64,000 bases of DNA from Ceriagrion tenellum (GCA_963169105.1 OY720637.1:57620964-57684963); one strand, 5' to 3'; positions 23,035 through 34,470 are shown, counted from the stretch's first letter. Notes: a model not told the origin generated them from the letters alone. Program-made: numbers and translations.

Positions 23035-23930
23035 ATCGTAGGGAACACCCACGCAAAAGATATGCGGCACAGTTTTAAAGAAACTAGGTTTTGTTTTGCG
23101 TCTAATAGGAGGGTCCTCGGATGAAAATGTAAAAGACAGATGCTACTTCTTTCTGGTTACGCCACACCTCGAATACGCCGCGAGCATTTGGGACCCTGGT
23201 CAAATAGATTTAACCAAAAAAATTAATGAAATACATACAAAGAAAAGTAGCACGCTTCGTAAAATGCTGCTGTGAGCGAACATATGAGGACCCCAGAAGT
23301 CAAGGGGTCTAAGGAACAAAATCGTTGTTTTGAGAAAACTTAAGTCACAGTTGAAAACGTTTGGTACGACCCACTAAATAGTTAAGAGACATTACCCTAG
23401 ATAGCATCACCTGTCAAGAGAATCACTTGGATCCCTTTACCACCTAAAAGATTTATATTTTCACGTCCCATTCCTGTACATAAATTGTTTTTTTTTAATG
23501 TCACTTAGACCCCTTGACTTCTGGGGTCCACATATAGTGTCTCACAACTTTTAGAGGGACTAAGGTGGGAGCCTCTAGAGACTCGAGCGGCTCTACGCTA
23601 GGTTAAGGCTGCTTGATAAATTCAGAACTATCGTGTTTCCGAGCGACAAGGAGAAAATTATCATGACGCCTCACCACATCTCTAGGTCTGACAGAAACGA
23701 TAAAATATGAAAGAGAAACTGCCGAACAGATAGGCACAAAAACTCGCTCTTTCCGCGCACAATAAACGACCACAATAAAGACTGAGTTCCACTAAATACA
23801 CTCCCAGAATACACGTAACCATTTCACCGGCCTAAACCTTACATCTTTACATGGCTGGTGACTTAAAACTCCCTGCCACACGCCCATGCGGCGGCTCGCA
23901 GGGTAGTATCTAGATGTAGATATATGTATT
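23035..23930 (+). mobile_element. LINE-A RT end and 3' UTR, split by a MITE
   Basis: Upstream of the split, the translation contains LKKLGFVLRLIGGSSDENVK, DRCYFFLVTPHLEYAASIWD and PGQ, the region after the RT thumb in CR1/Jockey-like elements. Downstream are LERLYARLRLLDKFRT, IIMTPHHISRSDRNDKI and the 3' UTR ending GGCGGCTCGCAGGGTAGTAT. Frameshifts are present. The split at 23285-23532 is a TA-flanked MITE; removing it and one TA gives a continuous match to 30890-30925. This is among the longest LINE-A copies in the window. Confidence 0.85.
23285..23532. mobile_element. 248-bp MITE with TA target duplication
   Basis: Ends are TGAGGACCCCAGAAGTCAAG and, inverted, TGTGGACCCCAGAAGTCAAG, flanked by TA at 23283-23284 and 23533-23534. 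The uninterrupted site at 30890-30925 reads GCGAACATATAGTG. A second copy is at 55707-55956. TA duplication fits the Tc1/mariner group; the family name is unknown. The element is non-coding and has about 27-bp inverted ends. Confidence 0.9.
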
Positions 23931-24578
23931 TGCTAATAGACTGCTAAAACTGCCTTCGCAGTGTGGCGTTCCTCGCATCCGTCTGCTTTGGCGGGAGAGC
24001 AAGGAGAGAAACGGAGGGAGCCTTCCTCTCGTACGTCTGGGCGCCTCAAGGCGTGGACCGCCTGGAGGTCTCACCGCTTGACCTCCTCGAGGCTGCCTCT
24101 CGCGCACACACACCACTGGGGCCACGAAGCGGAGAGCTACACTACATGTGACCCTGACGACTCACGTTTTCGAGGCTACGTGACCCACAGCCAGTCACGC
24201 CCAGCGCCCCGATCGGAAAGTGAAATCGACTTAAAGTGTGTACAGCTCCACGGGCGGTTTCTCCGCTTCGATTACCAGTTTTTTCATATAATTTCATTTC
24301 TTACTATACAAACAGGGCTCAAGACGAGGGAAACAACACAATGAAACGAAAGGAAAAAGATACGCTGGGGTCAAATATAAAGCCTGCGCTCGCGTTTAGG
24401 CTGGGAGAGACCAACTAAAGAAAATTTAGAGACATACGACATGATACCAAAAGAGAATGATTACGAAGCTATCCCAACACAATTACCCTGGCTAAACGGA
24501 CCAGTTACATTCACTCACACAATACACAATATTTTTGGTCCCCGGCGTGATTTTGTGGAATTTACTGATCATTGTGAG
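23931..24578. other. No gene recognised; GC-rich patch
   Basis: The part 23960-24260 is visibly GC-rich with frames open on both strands, but no domain could be recognised, so I do not call a gene. Confidence 0.3.
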
Positions 24579-24752
24579 AGAAAAAGTAATGCTTTGTTTT
24601 TCCACATAAATGTATTATAGTACGACCATGGTTTTGACTTTACGTCATCTTCAGGTGATGTAAAGCTGAAAACTTGAAGATGACGTATAGTCGAAACCAT
24701 GGTCGAACTATAATAAATTTATGCGGAACAACAAAGCATTACTTTTTCATTT
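24579..24752. repeat. Snap-back repeat with two hammerhead-like halves
   Basis: Left arm AAAAAGTAATGCTTTGTTTT to CATCTTCAGG and right arm CTTGAAGATG to AACAAAGCATTACTTTTTCA are inverted copies around a 17-bp centre. Each arm carries a hammerhead-like core pointing outward. The plus copy reads TTGAAGA, T, GAC-GTATA-GTC, GAAA, CCATGGTC (24674-24704). The minus copy reads CTGAAGA, T, GAC-GTAAA-GTC, AAAA, CCATGGTC. Each is followed outward by the AATAAAT..GCGGAA type tail. Each half has one damaged core base (C3 or G12), and stem I is weak. Confidence 0.7.
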
Positions 24753-24776
24753 GCAAAATATTTTGACAAGAGTTAA

Positions 24777-24965
24777 CCCTCTACACACCGAGTTTTTCGT
24801 TCACCATGTGCAGTCATTTCACATGTTACCCCACTCGTGTGAGAATCAGGAACTAAAAGTTACGAAAGAGAGATATTTTCTTCGTCAAGCTGTAAAATTG
24901 ATGTCACAAAGGCATATAGACGTAATAAAACCTAATTATTTCAGCGATACCTTGATAACTAACAT
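24777..24965. mobile_element. piggyBac-like MITE, one end missing
   Basis: TTAA at 24773-24776 is followed by CCCTCTACACACCGAG and the TTTTTCGTTCACCATGTGCA block, the reverse of the right half of 27868-28086. The other terminus is not found. An open frame crosses it but is inherited from the repeat, not a gene. Confidence 0.65.
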
Positions 24966-25723
24966 AACACAAATGATACAAAAGTAACAGACAAAAATAT
25001 TCAATTTTGTATATAAAACGTAACGGGAACAATTTCGCCCAATGCCAATGGTGTGTGTGCCATTCTTAAAATAAAAATGAAAACGCAACACACTTGCGGG
25101 TGCTAATACCCTATAAGTTTTATTTTTAATCCACGCTGAGATATAATCAACGTTATCTTAAGATTTACACGGTTAACTTTTGAATACAAACCCTTGCAAA
25201 GGTATGGCTTGCGCTTGTCACTTTGCAACTCATTAACTTTCACGCATCCGCAACTTAAAGCTTAAATAGGAATTAAAAGACAAGAATTGTCAAGCTAACT
25301 CGAGTACAACTAGTGCACCAAGTAAATATATAACAGAGAGCCTGTCGGGTCATGCTCAATCGACATTCACACATTATGAAGATGATATATCGTGGTCCTT
25401 TTTTTGTGCCGCGTAGGTACCTTAAAGATGAAAGTTGTCCATCTCTTTTCAAGTTAAAAATAATAGGCACAAGTAAATTCGTGCACGGTAACTGAGATCT
25501 ACACTATGTTCATGCGCCAATTTTCATCAACACGATGTTTAACGAAGCATAAATTGTGTTCCATCCTGATAAGACGGACGACTTTCGTCTTTTAACGAAT
25601 ATTGCGATCACGGAAGATCAATCAAAACGCTGCTTTCGATATATAAGTTATTCAGATAATACGGAGACAGGTTCACTTTAGAAATAACTCGTAATAAAAA
25701 CGATGTTCAGTACAGACAAATTT
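24966..25723. other. No gene recognised
   Basis: No recognisable frame. AT-rich sequence without clear repeat copies. Confidence 0.3.
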
Positions 25724-25764
25724 TGTCTTGAAAATGACGGTAAAGACGTCGAAACCGGTAGACA
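25724..25764 (+). ncRNA. Hammerhead-like motif, core altered
   Basis: TGTC (25724-25727), TTGAAAA in place of CTGANGA, T, stem II GACG-GTAAAGA-CGTC, GAA, loopless stem III ACC/GGT, cleavage A at 25760, then GACA. Stem II and III are perfect; stem I is 4 bp. The altered core TTGAAAA also occurs in the copy at 55317-55364, so it may mark a subfamily rather than random decay. A tail ATTAAAAACATAGTGGAA follows. Confidence 0.5.
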
Positions 25765-26939
25765 GCATTAAAAACATAGTGGAACTGTACAACGTTTTGA
25801 TTATGAGTCATTCCTTCTCGTCGTTCAACAACGTAACGCCACAACCAACTGTTCATGTTCACTTTAATTTAGCCTGACGTTTACAAAGCAACTTTATGGA
25901 ACAGATTTTCTTCTGCTAAACAGACGGGGGCCAAAAAAGTGATTGTGACTCTTTATTTTCTCTACAAAATTTATAATTTGCCCAACCGGGCACACGAGAT
26001 ATAGATACGTAACAATGATTCTCAATAATTTACAATAAGTATCTCCAAAACCAAGTCCTCCTTATGGAATAATGAACCCTTCCCATATATTTTCAATTTA
26101 TTAAAGAATTTCACCTCCATGTCAAGTTGTCTTTTAGATTAACTGAGAGTAAATTCCCGCCTCGCTTTTTCGTGTCAGTTCCTTGCAGGCAGATAAACAA
26201 TGAAGGTAGGCGTTGATTACGTCTCGGCCTTGAGGACTTATAGTTCTATAATCTTAAGTTTAACGTAAATACCATCATCACAAGGTTATTGTCGCCTGAT
26301 ATCTCTAATTGCTATGCTCACACTGGATGAGTAGGGCGAATATCAAGAGTGGAGAAAGAGAATTGTGCGCAGAAACACAAGTTTGCCTTCTGGAAGGTGA
26401 TAGTGATAACGCCTAGGAAAGACCACTCCAACTTGTCACTTCAAGAATCAACCCACATCTGACAGGAATGAGACTAACTGCTTTGTTCTACTCGAACATT
26501 GAATTCAACCACGCTGGGAATCCGACGCCGAAAGAAAACCACCGATATCCAACATTATTCTGGAACGCATGGCTACCATTGAGGCATAAGAAATATTTTG
26601 CCGAGCAAACCGCCATAAAGAGTAATTTGTCCCACACGCGATTCATGATCAAAACAGTTTATAAGAAGGGGTAAAACTTTTGAAAATAATCGAGCATCAC
26701 ATATATTCGATGTTCTTCATATTGACTTCGAAGATCTAATTTGCCATGTCTACTCTTCTGGTAAATGCCTAACCTCGAGAAAACAGTATCATACATTTCA
26801 CCGCATAATCACATCGCTTGTTGAATGAGACTAATTATCAGTAAAAGGTGAACAACAACATGCGACCAGCCAATGAGGCGGACGGCTGGGATAGTGCAAG
26901 CAGATACTATATAACACTTTCATGGGAAGTAAAAGGGTA
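25765..26939. other. No gene recognised
   Basis: I see no domain-bearing frame and no repeat copy in this stretch. Confidence 0.3.
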
Positions 26940-27215
26940 ATATTTTTCCAACTGCAGGATACCTATTCATTCAGTCCAATTTATTCGTGGTTCCAGAAGT
27001 GGGGGCTAGAATTAAATCTCAGTAAATGCGCCATAGTTCACTTCCTACGAAAGTCATCACACAAATGCCATGCCTACACTGCGGGTGGAGTAAACATAAA
27101 ATCTTCAGATACAGTTAAATATCTGGAAATAAACAAAACTTCGGATACATCGTGGGGAACACACATACAAAACATATGCGGCTCGCAAGGTAGTATGTAG
27201 ATGAAGATACCATAC
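26940..27215 (+). mobile_element. LINE-A RT thumb fragment joined to 3' end
   Basis: The peptide WFQKWGLELNLSKCAIVHFL, then SSDTVKYLEINKTSDTSWGT is the post-catalytic part of a CR1/Jockey reverse transcriptase (the KWxLxLNxxKC motif). After IQNICG the sequence jumps to GGCTCGCAAGGTAGTATGTAG, the extreme LINE-A 3' end. About 900 bp expected between them are missing, which marks an internal deletion. The conserved YxDD active site lies upstream and is not present. Confidence 0.75.
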
Positions 27216-27867
27216 ATATTAGCTCACTTAAGAATGATAATTTGTACCAGCACATTGCTTTCTGATGTAGCAGAAATTCTCAGCGTTCATTCCCCCTGAT
27301 TGTTATGTTTTGTAGACAGTCTATTCGTAAAATAACCAATTTCGGGTTTTGCTAACAGGTTCCTACTCACGACTATCTCTTTTTTCGCCACCGAGTTTCT
27401 CCTTACCTCCTCAGGCTTTCATCAACAAAATTCACCCATTCGAACGAGATGCACCACTGAGTTTTTCTTTCTAAAGAGTAGGAGAAATCTTTAGAGCACG
27501 CACTTTCAAACGGAGTACCAATTTTTTAAAGTCACGCACTCTTCCAAGCTAGTCCCTTTTCAAACTGAAGAGTTTTTTTCCAATACAAAGGAACCCCAAG
27601 AACGATTTATACGACATAATGCAGAAATTATTAAGACAAACCATATAGAATACACGTTTAAAACATTTCATTTGAAATAAACGCAATTGGAATGGTCTCA
27701 CGCGATTCATTTACTTTCACAAGGCGCTCGATTTTTTTCAGAAAGGAATGGGAATATTTATAACCCAGGCGGAATATTTTCCCCAATTTAGTGAAGACTG
27801 AGTAATCATCAATCATTCTTACTTCGAGTCTCTGTGGATCACTTAAAGAGAAGAAACAATTTTTTAA
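27216..27867. other. No gene recognised
   Basis: AT-rich. The block CTTTCACAAGGCGCTCGATT with the following 150 bp (27713-27830) recurs divergently at 28748-28870 (TTCATAAGGAGCTTAATTCT, GAAAGGAATAGAAATC), suggesting an old duplicated repeat. Confidence 0.35.
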
Positions 27868-28086
27868 CCCTCTAGTACGCTGAGTGACCTATAGGTAACA
27901 TATAGAAGTTTATTTTTTGTCTCTGATTACGTTTCTTTGTGTCCCTATACCTTTGTGACATCAATTTTACAGCTTGACAGCGCAAATATCTCACATTCGT
28001 AACTTTTAGTTCCCCATTCTCCTACGAGTGGGGTAACATATGAAATGACTGCACACGGTGAACGAAAAAAATCGGTATATAGAGGG
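27868..28086. mobile_element. piggyBac-like MITE, TTAA-flanked
   Basis: A 219-bp element with CCCTCTAGTACGCTGAG at the left and CGGTATATAGAGGG at the right, flanked by TTAA at 27864-27867 and 28087-28090. TTAA target sites and CCCT ends are the hallmark of the piggyBac superfamily. A partial reversed copy is at 24777-24965. It is non-coding. Confidence 0.75.
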
Positions 28087-28090
28087 TTAA

Positions 28091-29845
28091 GCTGAAAAAC
28101 TTAACGATACCAGCTACGTATACTCATGCTGGAAGAGAAAACTATGGTACAATATCCCCTGAGTTAATTCCGGCCGGCCTTGGGATTAAGTCATGGTGTT
28201 TATTAGGGCTATCAATTAACTTTTGATAACCATTTTATTGGGATAACACAAACAATGAGTGAATCCTGGCATAGATTTATGCCGGAGACATCCGAAGGCA
28301 TATTTCTTCCTCAACATACATTTTCCTGCGATGACAATTCGTGGAATGGAGTGTTCCATGCAGCATGATGGAATTTTATCTTCGGGAAAAAGGATTCCTT
28401 CCGGTCACTAGGCCAGAAGCATTGTTTCTGTAATCCTGTTTTCACCGATCGAAAAGAGTCCGCCCTGAAACCTGGATTAAATTACTCAATTGGAGAGAGG
28501 CTTCCGCAACGGAAAAGCAGGAACTCTTCCTTCTCGGAAAAAGATTAATATATACAGAATAAAGTAGGAAAAATACCAAATGAGAAAAAGAATAAAAAAT
28601 TGAACGTCGATAATAACTAGATACACATCAACTGGATTAGTGAGCACAATTATTTTGGATAATTACAGTGATTATTACGACTAACCCTAAAGAATAGACA
28701 AAAGAAACGTATCGCCCGAAATGCATTCGGAATTGACTCACGCCACTCCTTTCCCTTCATAAGGAGCTTAATTCTTTTCAGAAAGGAATAGAAATCTTCC
28801 TAACCTAGGCAGAATATTTTCCCCAATAACATAATGATTGAATTATCATCAATTATTCTTTCTTCGAGTGTATTAGGTATGCTTTCAGAGCATCAGATTC
28901 TCCTACGGATTACTAAAAGATATAATAGGGTAAGAATGTACAAGCATTTGACCAAATTAGGATTACTACTATCTCGAGAGAATAGCTTTAGAATAACAAA
29001 CGTATGATCACCAGGGACACTCAAGAATTTCAACTAAAATAATGATAAGGTCTCAGAAGATTGTCGGAATGAAAAAGTCATATATTTACAACGGACAAAT
29101 GAAATATATTACTGCTGCAATATAAAATGAAGTCGAAATCACGCGTCTTCTGGAGTGAACAATGGAAGAGAAGTAAGTACAAAATGAATGTATAATACCA
29201 CAACCTACTTCCACAATTAATGTTAGTCAGTTACATGCACTTATTTCAGAAGAGCACGTATCACGATACATATTGTATACCAGAACTTCATGATGAAGGC
29301 AGGATATTTCGTAGAGCAGATTTCACGCTAATAATTTGCCACAACAAGCCTAGATTTAATACCACCATTTCCCTAACTATCTATTGAGCTGGCGTCCTGC
29401 ACATCTGGTATAGCTGTACTACCTGTTAATTTATTTCAATCTTTGGTAGCATCAAACAGTAAATATTGTATCAGTTCGAAGGCTGCTTCATTCCATCGGG
29501 TCGGTTAGCATTTCCAGGAAGACCACTCACGATATTATTTAATAAAACATTTTTGCACAATATCCGTTATTATATAGTAAGCTACGGAAATGTTTGATGC
29601 TTTCAGTGCACCCAAAATTTTTTACAGATAACTGAAGGGGATGATAGACAGGAAAATGATATGCAAACGTGGAAACAAAAAGGAAGATGATTTAAACTTT
29701 CAGAGGGCATGAGGGTTGGGAGAAAGTAGGAGGAGAAAACGAAATTTGACGGCGGGAAAATAGATAGTCCAGAGTTGAAGATATAAAAACATATCCCCAA
29801 GTCGGATAGATGATGTAAAGAAACGGGCTCCATGCCTTACCAACC
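28091..29845. other. No gene recognised
   Basis: Contains the second copy of the old duplicated block near 28748-28870. Otherwise nothing recognisable was found. Confidence 0.3.
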
Positions 29846-30262
29846 AACCTACATCTACATACTACCCTGTGAACCGCCGCATAGGCGAGTGGAAGGGGGT
29901 GTTAGGACACCAGCTGTGTAAAGATGAAAGCGATAAGGATTTGGGGGATGAAATGGAGACGTGTATTATGGGAGTGCATTCAGTGGAGCTCAGTTTTTAT
30001 TGTGGTCGTAAATTGTGCGCGGAAAGATCGAGTTTTTTTACCAATCTGTTCGGCAATGAATCTCTCTTATTTTATCGCTTTTGTCAGACCTAGAGATGTA
30101 GTGAGGTGTCATGTTAATATTCTGTGTCGGTCTGAAACACTTCAGTTCAGAAATTCTCAATCAAGCTAAGCCAAACGTGTAGCCTTCCAGTCTCTAGGGG
30201 ATACCATCTTAATCACTCTAAAAGTTGTACGACACTATATGTTCGCTCGTAGCAGTTTTTAA
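29846..30262 (-). mobile_element. LINE-A 3' end and coding tail
   Basis: Starts at the 3' tail CTACATCTACATACTACCCT and runs through the PRTI-like coding end up to GTACGACACTATATGTTCGC near 30245. That last block is the same site where the MITE at 23285 sits in another copy. Only the last part of the element is left. Confidence 0.8.
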
Positions 30263-30684
30263 CCAGTAGGTAGACCACCAAATAACGATGATGATCAGAT
30301 ACGTGGAAACGGTAGAAGCCGAATCAACAAATGGACAGGGGGAATGAATGATTTAAAGATCGAATGGATTCCGTCAAAATACCGGACACAAGGCTGTTAT
30401 TCCCACGGAAAACATCACGAACCGTGAATCACGACAATTAGCCATGAAACTGAATTCAGTGCCATTACTAACTCGAGGTCTGGCCCTTTCTAAACATCAT
30501 CTCAAACCACGATGGGGTTCGCACGATTGCCCGATTTCGGCAGACATTTTACATCACACAACCTGCAATTTACCTCGACCAAAGAATTTGGAGAGCTACT
30601 TTCTCTCTGGCCAAAGCCAAGATGAAAGGTGTTGCTTCGATTTCAGCTATTTTTTTTCGTAAAATATGAGACATTAACAGAATA
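30263..30684. other. No gene recognised
   Basis: No domain-bearing frame or repeat was recognised between two LINE-A copies of opposite orientation. Confidence 0.3.
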
Positions 30685-31303
30685 GAGCCATTGTGCACAT
30701 ATGAGGCACAGCATTAAAGTAACTAGGCTTTGTTAAGGTAATAATAGGAAGGACCTCGGATGAAAAAGTAAAAGAGAGATGCTACTTCTCTCTGGTTAGG
30801 CTACACCTCGAATACGCCGCGAGCATTTGTAACGTGGTCGTGAAGTTTTGACCAAAAATGTTATAAAATACAGAGAAAAGCTGCACGATTCGTTAAAAAC
30901 TGCTAAGCGAACATATAGTGCTTCACAACTTTTAGAGGGTTTAACGTGGGAGCCCCTAGAGACTCGGAGGCTTCACGCTAGGCTTAGCTTGCTTGAGAAA
31001 TTCAGAACTGGTGTGTTTCAGAGCGACATAGAGAATATTATCATGACGCCCTACTACATCTCTAGGTCTGACAGAAGCGATAAAATAAGAGAGATACATT
31101 GCCGAACAGATAGGTACAAAAACTCATTCATTCCGCGTACAATAAGCGACCGCAATAAAAACCGAGCTCCACTGAATGCACTCCCATAATACACGTCAGC
31201 ATTTCATCCCCCAAAACCTTATCCCTTACATCTTTACACGGCTGGTGTCCTATCACACTCTGTCACACGTCCATGCGGCGGCTAGCAGGGTAGTATGTAG
31301 ATT
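30685..31303 (+). mobile_element. LINE-A tail, uninterrupted reference copy
   Basis: Runs from a region with ACATATGAGGCACAGCATTA through ERCYFSLVRLHLEYAASICN-like, the WEPLETRRLHARLSLLEKFR block and VFQSDIENIIMTPYYISRSD to IHCRTDRYKNSFIPRTISDR and the 3' UTR ending TAGCAGGGTAGTATGTAG. It has one intact frame of about 110 codons. The stretch 30890-30925 gives the empty site for the MITE at 23285. The RT catalytic core is absent. Confidence 0.85.
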
Positions 31304-31378
31304 TATTGTAAGCGTTTTATAATTACACTATACCTTGTAAGAATTGTTGTTGTCTACGCCAAAGAGCGAGTCACTAAT

Positions 31379-31620
31379 GTATAGGAATTAACAAAATCTT
31401 ACTCTGCAAGTTTTATGTTAATTCCTATACATAATGACGAAGTTTTTACAACGTTAAGGCGGAAACTATTGAAATTTTTGAACCTGACGATGCGACCAAT
31501 CGGCGAAATCGGTTGTCCAATAAAAATTCTACGTAAATCTTTATAAAGTTTTACAAAGTTAATTCCTAAACATTATAGAGAAATTTTTACAGAGTTTAGG
31601 CGGAAACTACTGAATAATAA
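31379..31620. repeat. Hairpin and direct repeats around a hammerhead-like core
   Basis: TATAGGAATTAAC (31379) and GTTAATTCCTATA (31417) form a hairpin. The block starting there to about 31473 (with AAGGCGGAAACTATTGAA) is repeated directly at 31558-31614 (AGGCGGAAACTACTGAA), 141 bp apart. Between the repeats a plus-strand CTGACGA (31485-31491), T, GCGA/TCGGC stem and GAAAT..GTTGTC is followed by AATAAAAATTCTACG. Direct repeats bracketing a hammerhead resemble the pseudo-LTR arrangement known in Penelope-like elements. Stem I and III are poor. Confidence 0.45.
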
Positions 31621-32485
31621 CGAGCTACTATTTTCGACAGAAAAAGCTACAAACCAACTTCACCAAGCACAGTCTATTCTCGAATCAAGAACTTAATTAA
31701 ACTGAGAACGATTCGAAGGAAGTTGGTTATATCATTGGGGTTTCAAGTAAAAGCAGCCAAAAGGTTACAGGAAGCAGTTACCTTTCAAATGCCAGAGCAA
31801 AAGCGAAATAAACTGCTAGATTGGTAACCCATCATAGGAAAGGTTAGCGAAAGAGTACGACGAGTATCATATAGGTTTACGATCGCCTAACACTCAAGAA
31901 AGTTAAGTGCAATAGGGGTAGGAAAAAAATTCTGACGTTACACCATGGGACTATTCCGATGAATCACAGGGATATGAGAGCTTCTTTAACGAAAGCGTGA
32001 TGTTGCCATTGGAGAAACTACGATGGGATAGGTACCCGTAGGCTACAGTTTACGTAAGCGATATTGGAACCAGGAACGATAATGGAAAGAAAGGTTTATG
32101 ACAACACAGCTCACACATGACGTCAGTACGACTATGATGACCTCAAAATATGACGGCTTAATTAAATTCTTGGAAAGTTTTACTAGAAAAGAGCGAGAAT
32201 TTAAAATAATGCTCAAAATTAAATCAAATAGACAAGGACAACTCTAAAACCTAAAATCAAATTACTTCTTTTACATTTGGACAGCTGGTTGAGTTAATAC
32301 ACGGTCATTATGCCCATAGAAAAATGTTACAAAGTGAAGCACTTGGTAATAAACAACATTATTTTATCATAACAACAGGAAAACGTCACCATTAGAGTTA
32401 AAATGCCTGTTTTAGCATCGAAACCGGCTAGTATGGCTACTAAAAGAATAATTACTGGTAACTTCATGATTCCAAATAGGTGAAT
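31621..32485. other. No gene recognised
   Basis: A weak remnant GCATCGAAACCGGCTAGTAT near 32415 resembles the 3' half of a hammerhead motif. Nothing else was recognised. Confidence 0.3.
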
Positions 32486-32650
32486 TTGAAACAACCCGGG
32501 TTTCGAGGTTCAACGTCACCTTCAGGGACGACCTGAAGAAGATCTGACGATGACTTTACACGCCGACACCCAGGTCGTTTTAAATGAAAATAAGTGGAAC
32601 CACAAAGTTACAAGATATCACTATTATGTAAATAAATTCCATGAAGTTAT
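32486..32650. repeat. Head-to-head hammerhead-like pair with tail
   Basis: Minus half: CTGAAGG, T, GACG..CCTC, GAAACCCGGGTT (32530-32489). Plus half: CTGACGA (32544-32550), T, GACTTTACACGCC, GACACCCAGGTCG. The plus half is followed by AATGAAAATAAGTGGAACCA and CACAAAGTTACAAGATATCA, the same tail as at 1186-1265. Core changes in both halves make activity unlikely. Confidence 0.55.
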
Positions 32651-33761
32651 GCAAGAAACCTTCAAGTATACATATTTACATACCAATCACGCCGTTCCCT
32701 TCCGGGGTAGGCACAGTCACAAAGTTTCACCCATAAATACGTATTTGTACACCTAACTCTGCTTCAATAATTTCCTCCATGCTGACCTATCCTTGCAAAC
32801 CTCTTTTACCTCATTTACCCACATACACTGCTTCATACACGCTCTGCTGTTTTTAAGATTCCTATAATTCCTCCTTCTAAGAATTTCCCCAACACTACTA
32901 AATATAGCGCGGAATACCACCAAGTTCTTGTACACTTCAGATTTCCATAAGGCTATTTCCATCACCATCACGTGACGAGCAACAAGGAAAATCGGACCGC
33001 GAAATTTTCATATTTCTTCGACATGTAAGCTGACAAATCGGAGTAGTTTGAATACAGCAAAAATTCCTCAATCGTGATTTTCAATCTGCAGGAGAGATGC
33101 GGTTGAGGTACTCAGAGAAGCTGTCGTTATATTCATCCCGTAAATCCAAACTATCCATTTCCACTCTTCGTTGACAGGTTAAATTGAAAAAATCAAAGCA
33201 TCTCGAATCAAATGAGCATTCCGGAATCGCGGTTTAGAATCCGCAGGAGAAACGGTTGAGGATTCTCGAAGTGGCAACCGCTGCGATCCGCGCGTTTGAA
33301 CGCTTAAAGGAATACGAATACATATATTTTTTTATCAACTCGAGCAAAGGGTACCTTTTAAAAATATGTATATATACTTGCGGCCGGCAGAGACAATCAA
33401 AACAAATGAATGCGACTGAAAGGCGACTGCAGAAAGGGGGCAAAATATAAAAAAAAAGGATTCATCAAACCAAGGCATTTCAAAATAGAAGAGTGGGGAA
33501 CATGTCGAGGATTGAATGTCCGACGTCACAGCCGCCAAGGTCGGGAAGTGACAGGCAGTCAGTCGGTGACTAAGGTAAAGTGAGTCACTAGAAACCTGCA
33601 TTCCGCCTCGCGGGAGAGCGCAAGCGTGAGTCGCGAAAGCTAATTTGGCGAAAGACCCGTCGAATGGGGGAGAAAGTGAGCACGCGTGCACATCGTAACG
33701 ACAGGGACGGGTGACTAAAATGGCACGCCGCGTAGGGACTCGCAGTCTCCAGCTGAAGGCA
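32651..33761. other. No gene recognised
   Basis: Two related blocks, near 33085-33125 (ATCTGCAGGAGAGATGCGGT) and 33232-33265 (ATCCGCAGGAGAAACGGTTG), are a short divergent duplication. The interval 33500-33760 is GC-rich with frames on both strands but no domain. Confidence 0.3.
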
Positions 33762-34307
33762 GTCTGAGAGAAATATGATTTCACCGAGAAATCAAGAAAT
33801 TTGGTCTCATTTTCATGAAAAATATCTCACCCTTCCATTGACACGAAAAATTCAATCCCATACCACATTACTTTCAGAGATACTTGCCAGAAAATACCAG
33901 CCCTTTTATATGGGAAATGCGCACTCAGAGAGACCTAATTTAAAAAAAAGTAATATTTCAAAAACCTAGATTTCGTTAAAAAAATTAACAGTGAGTAGTG
34001 TGTATGCTTTCTCCAATATTTTTGAAAATAATTGTTAAGTCACCAAAGTAATTTTTTCGGGATCGTAAAAAACCTTCCGCTGTGGAGGCGTTTCAAACAT
34101 TCCGCGCGAAAAAAAGTAGTCAACTTGAAGACTTCAATAGATAATTGTATTAAATACTTAGAGTTTTAGTCGTACGAAAGTATTTTTTTTGTTCTATTAC
34201 TTATACAATATTTATTTCATGCTCCATACAGCAGCTGAAATTAAAACGTGTAATACGAATATGATCCCCATCATGACAAGGAAATTATATCGCTCAAACT
34301 ACCCTAA
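33762..34307 (-). mobile_element. MITE family M copy
   Basis: Left end TCTGAGAGAAATATGATTTC is the decayed reverse of the family terminus; the right end is ATCGCTCAAACTACCCTAA. The interior matches 17465-18045 in reverse. It is non-coding and lies 165 bp from another copy in the same orientation. Confidence 0.75.
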
Positions 34308-34470
34308 GTTTCGAAGATAACCACAGACGCAAAAACAAAAAAAGCGAAGAGGGTGAGATTGGTAAACGCGCAAACCGTTTGGTAACTAAGAGTCAAGCTG
34401 ATATCGTAATCAAAGAAAAATAGAAAAAAGAATAGAAAGAATAATACAAATAGAATAGAATAAAATAGAA

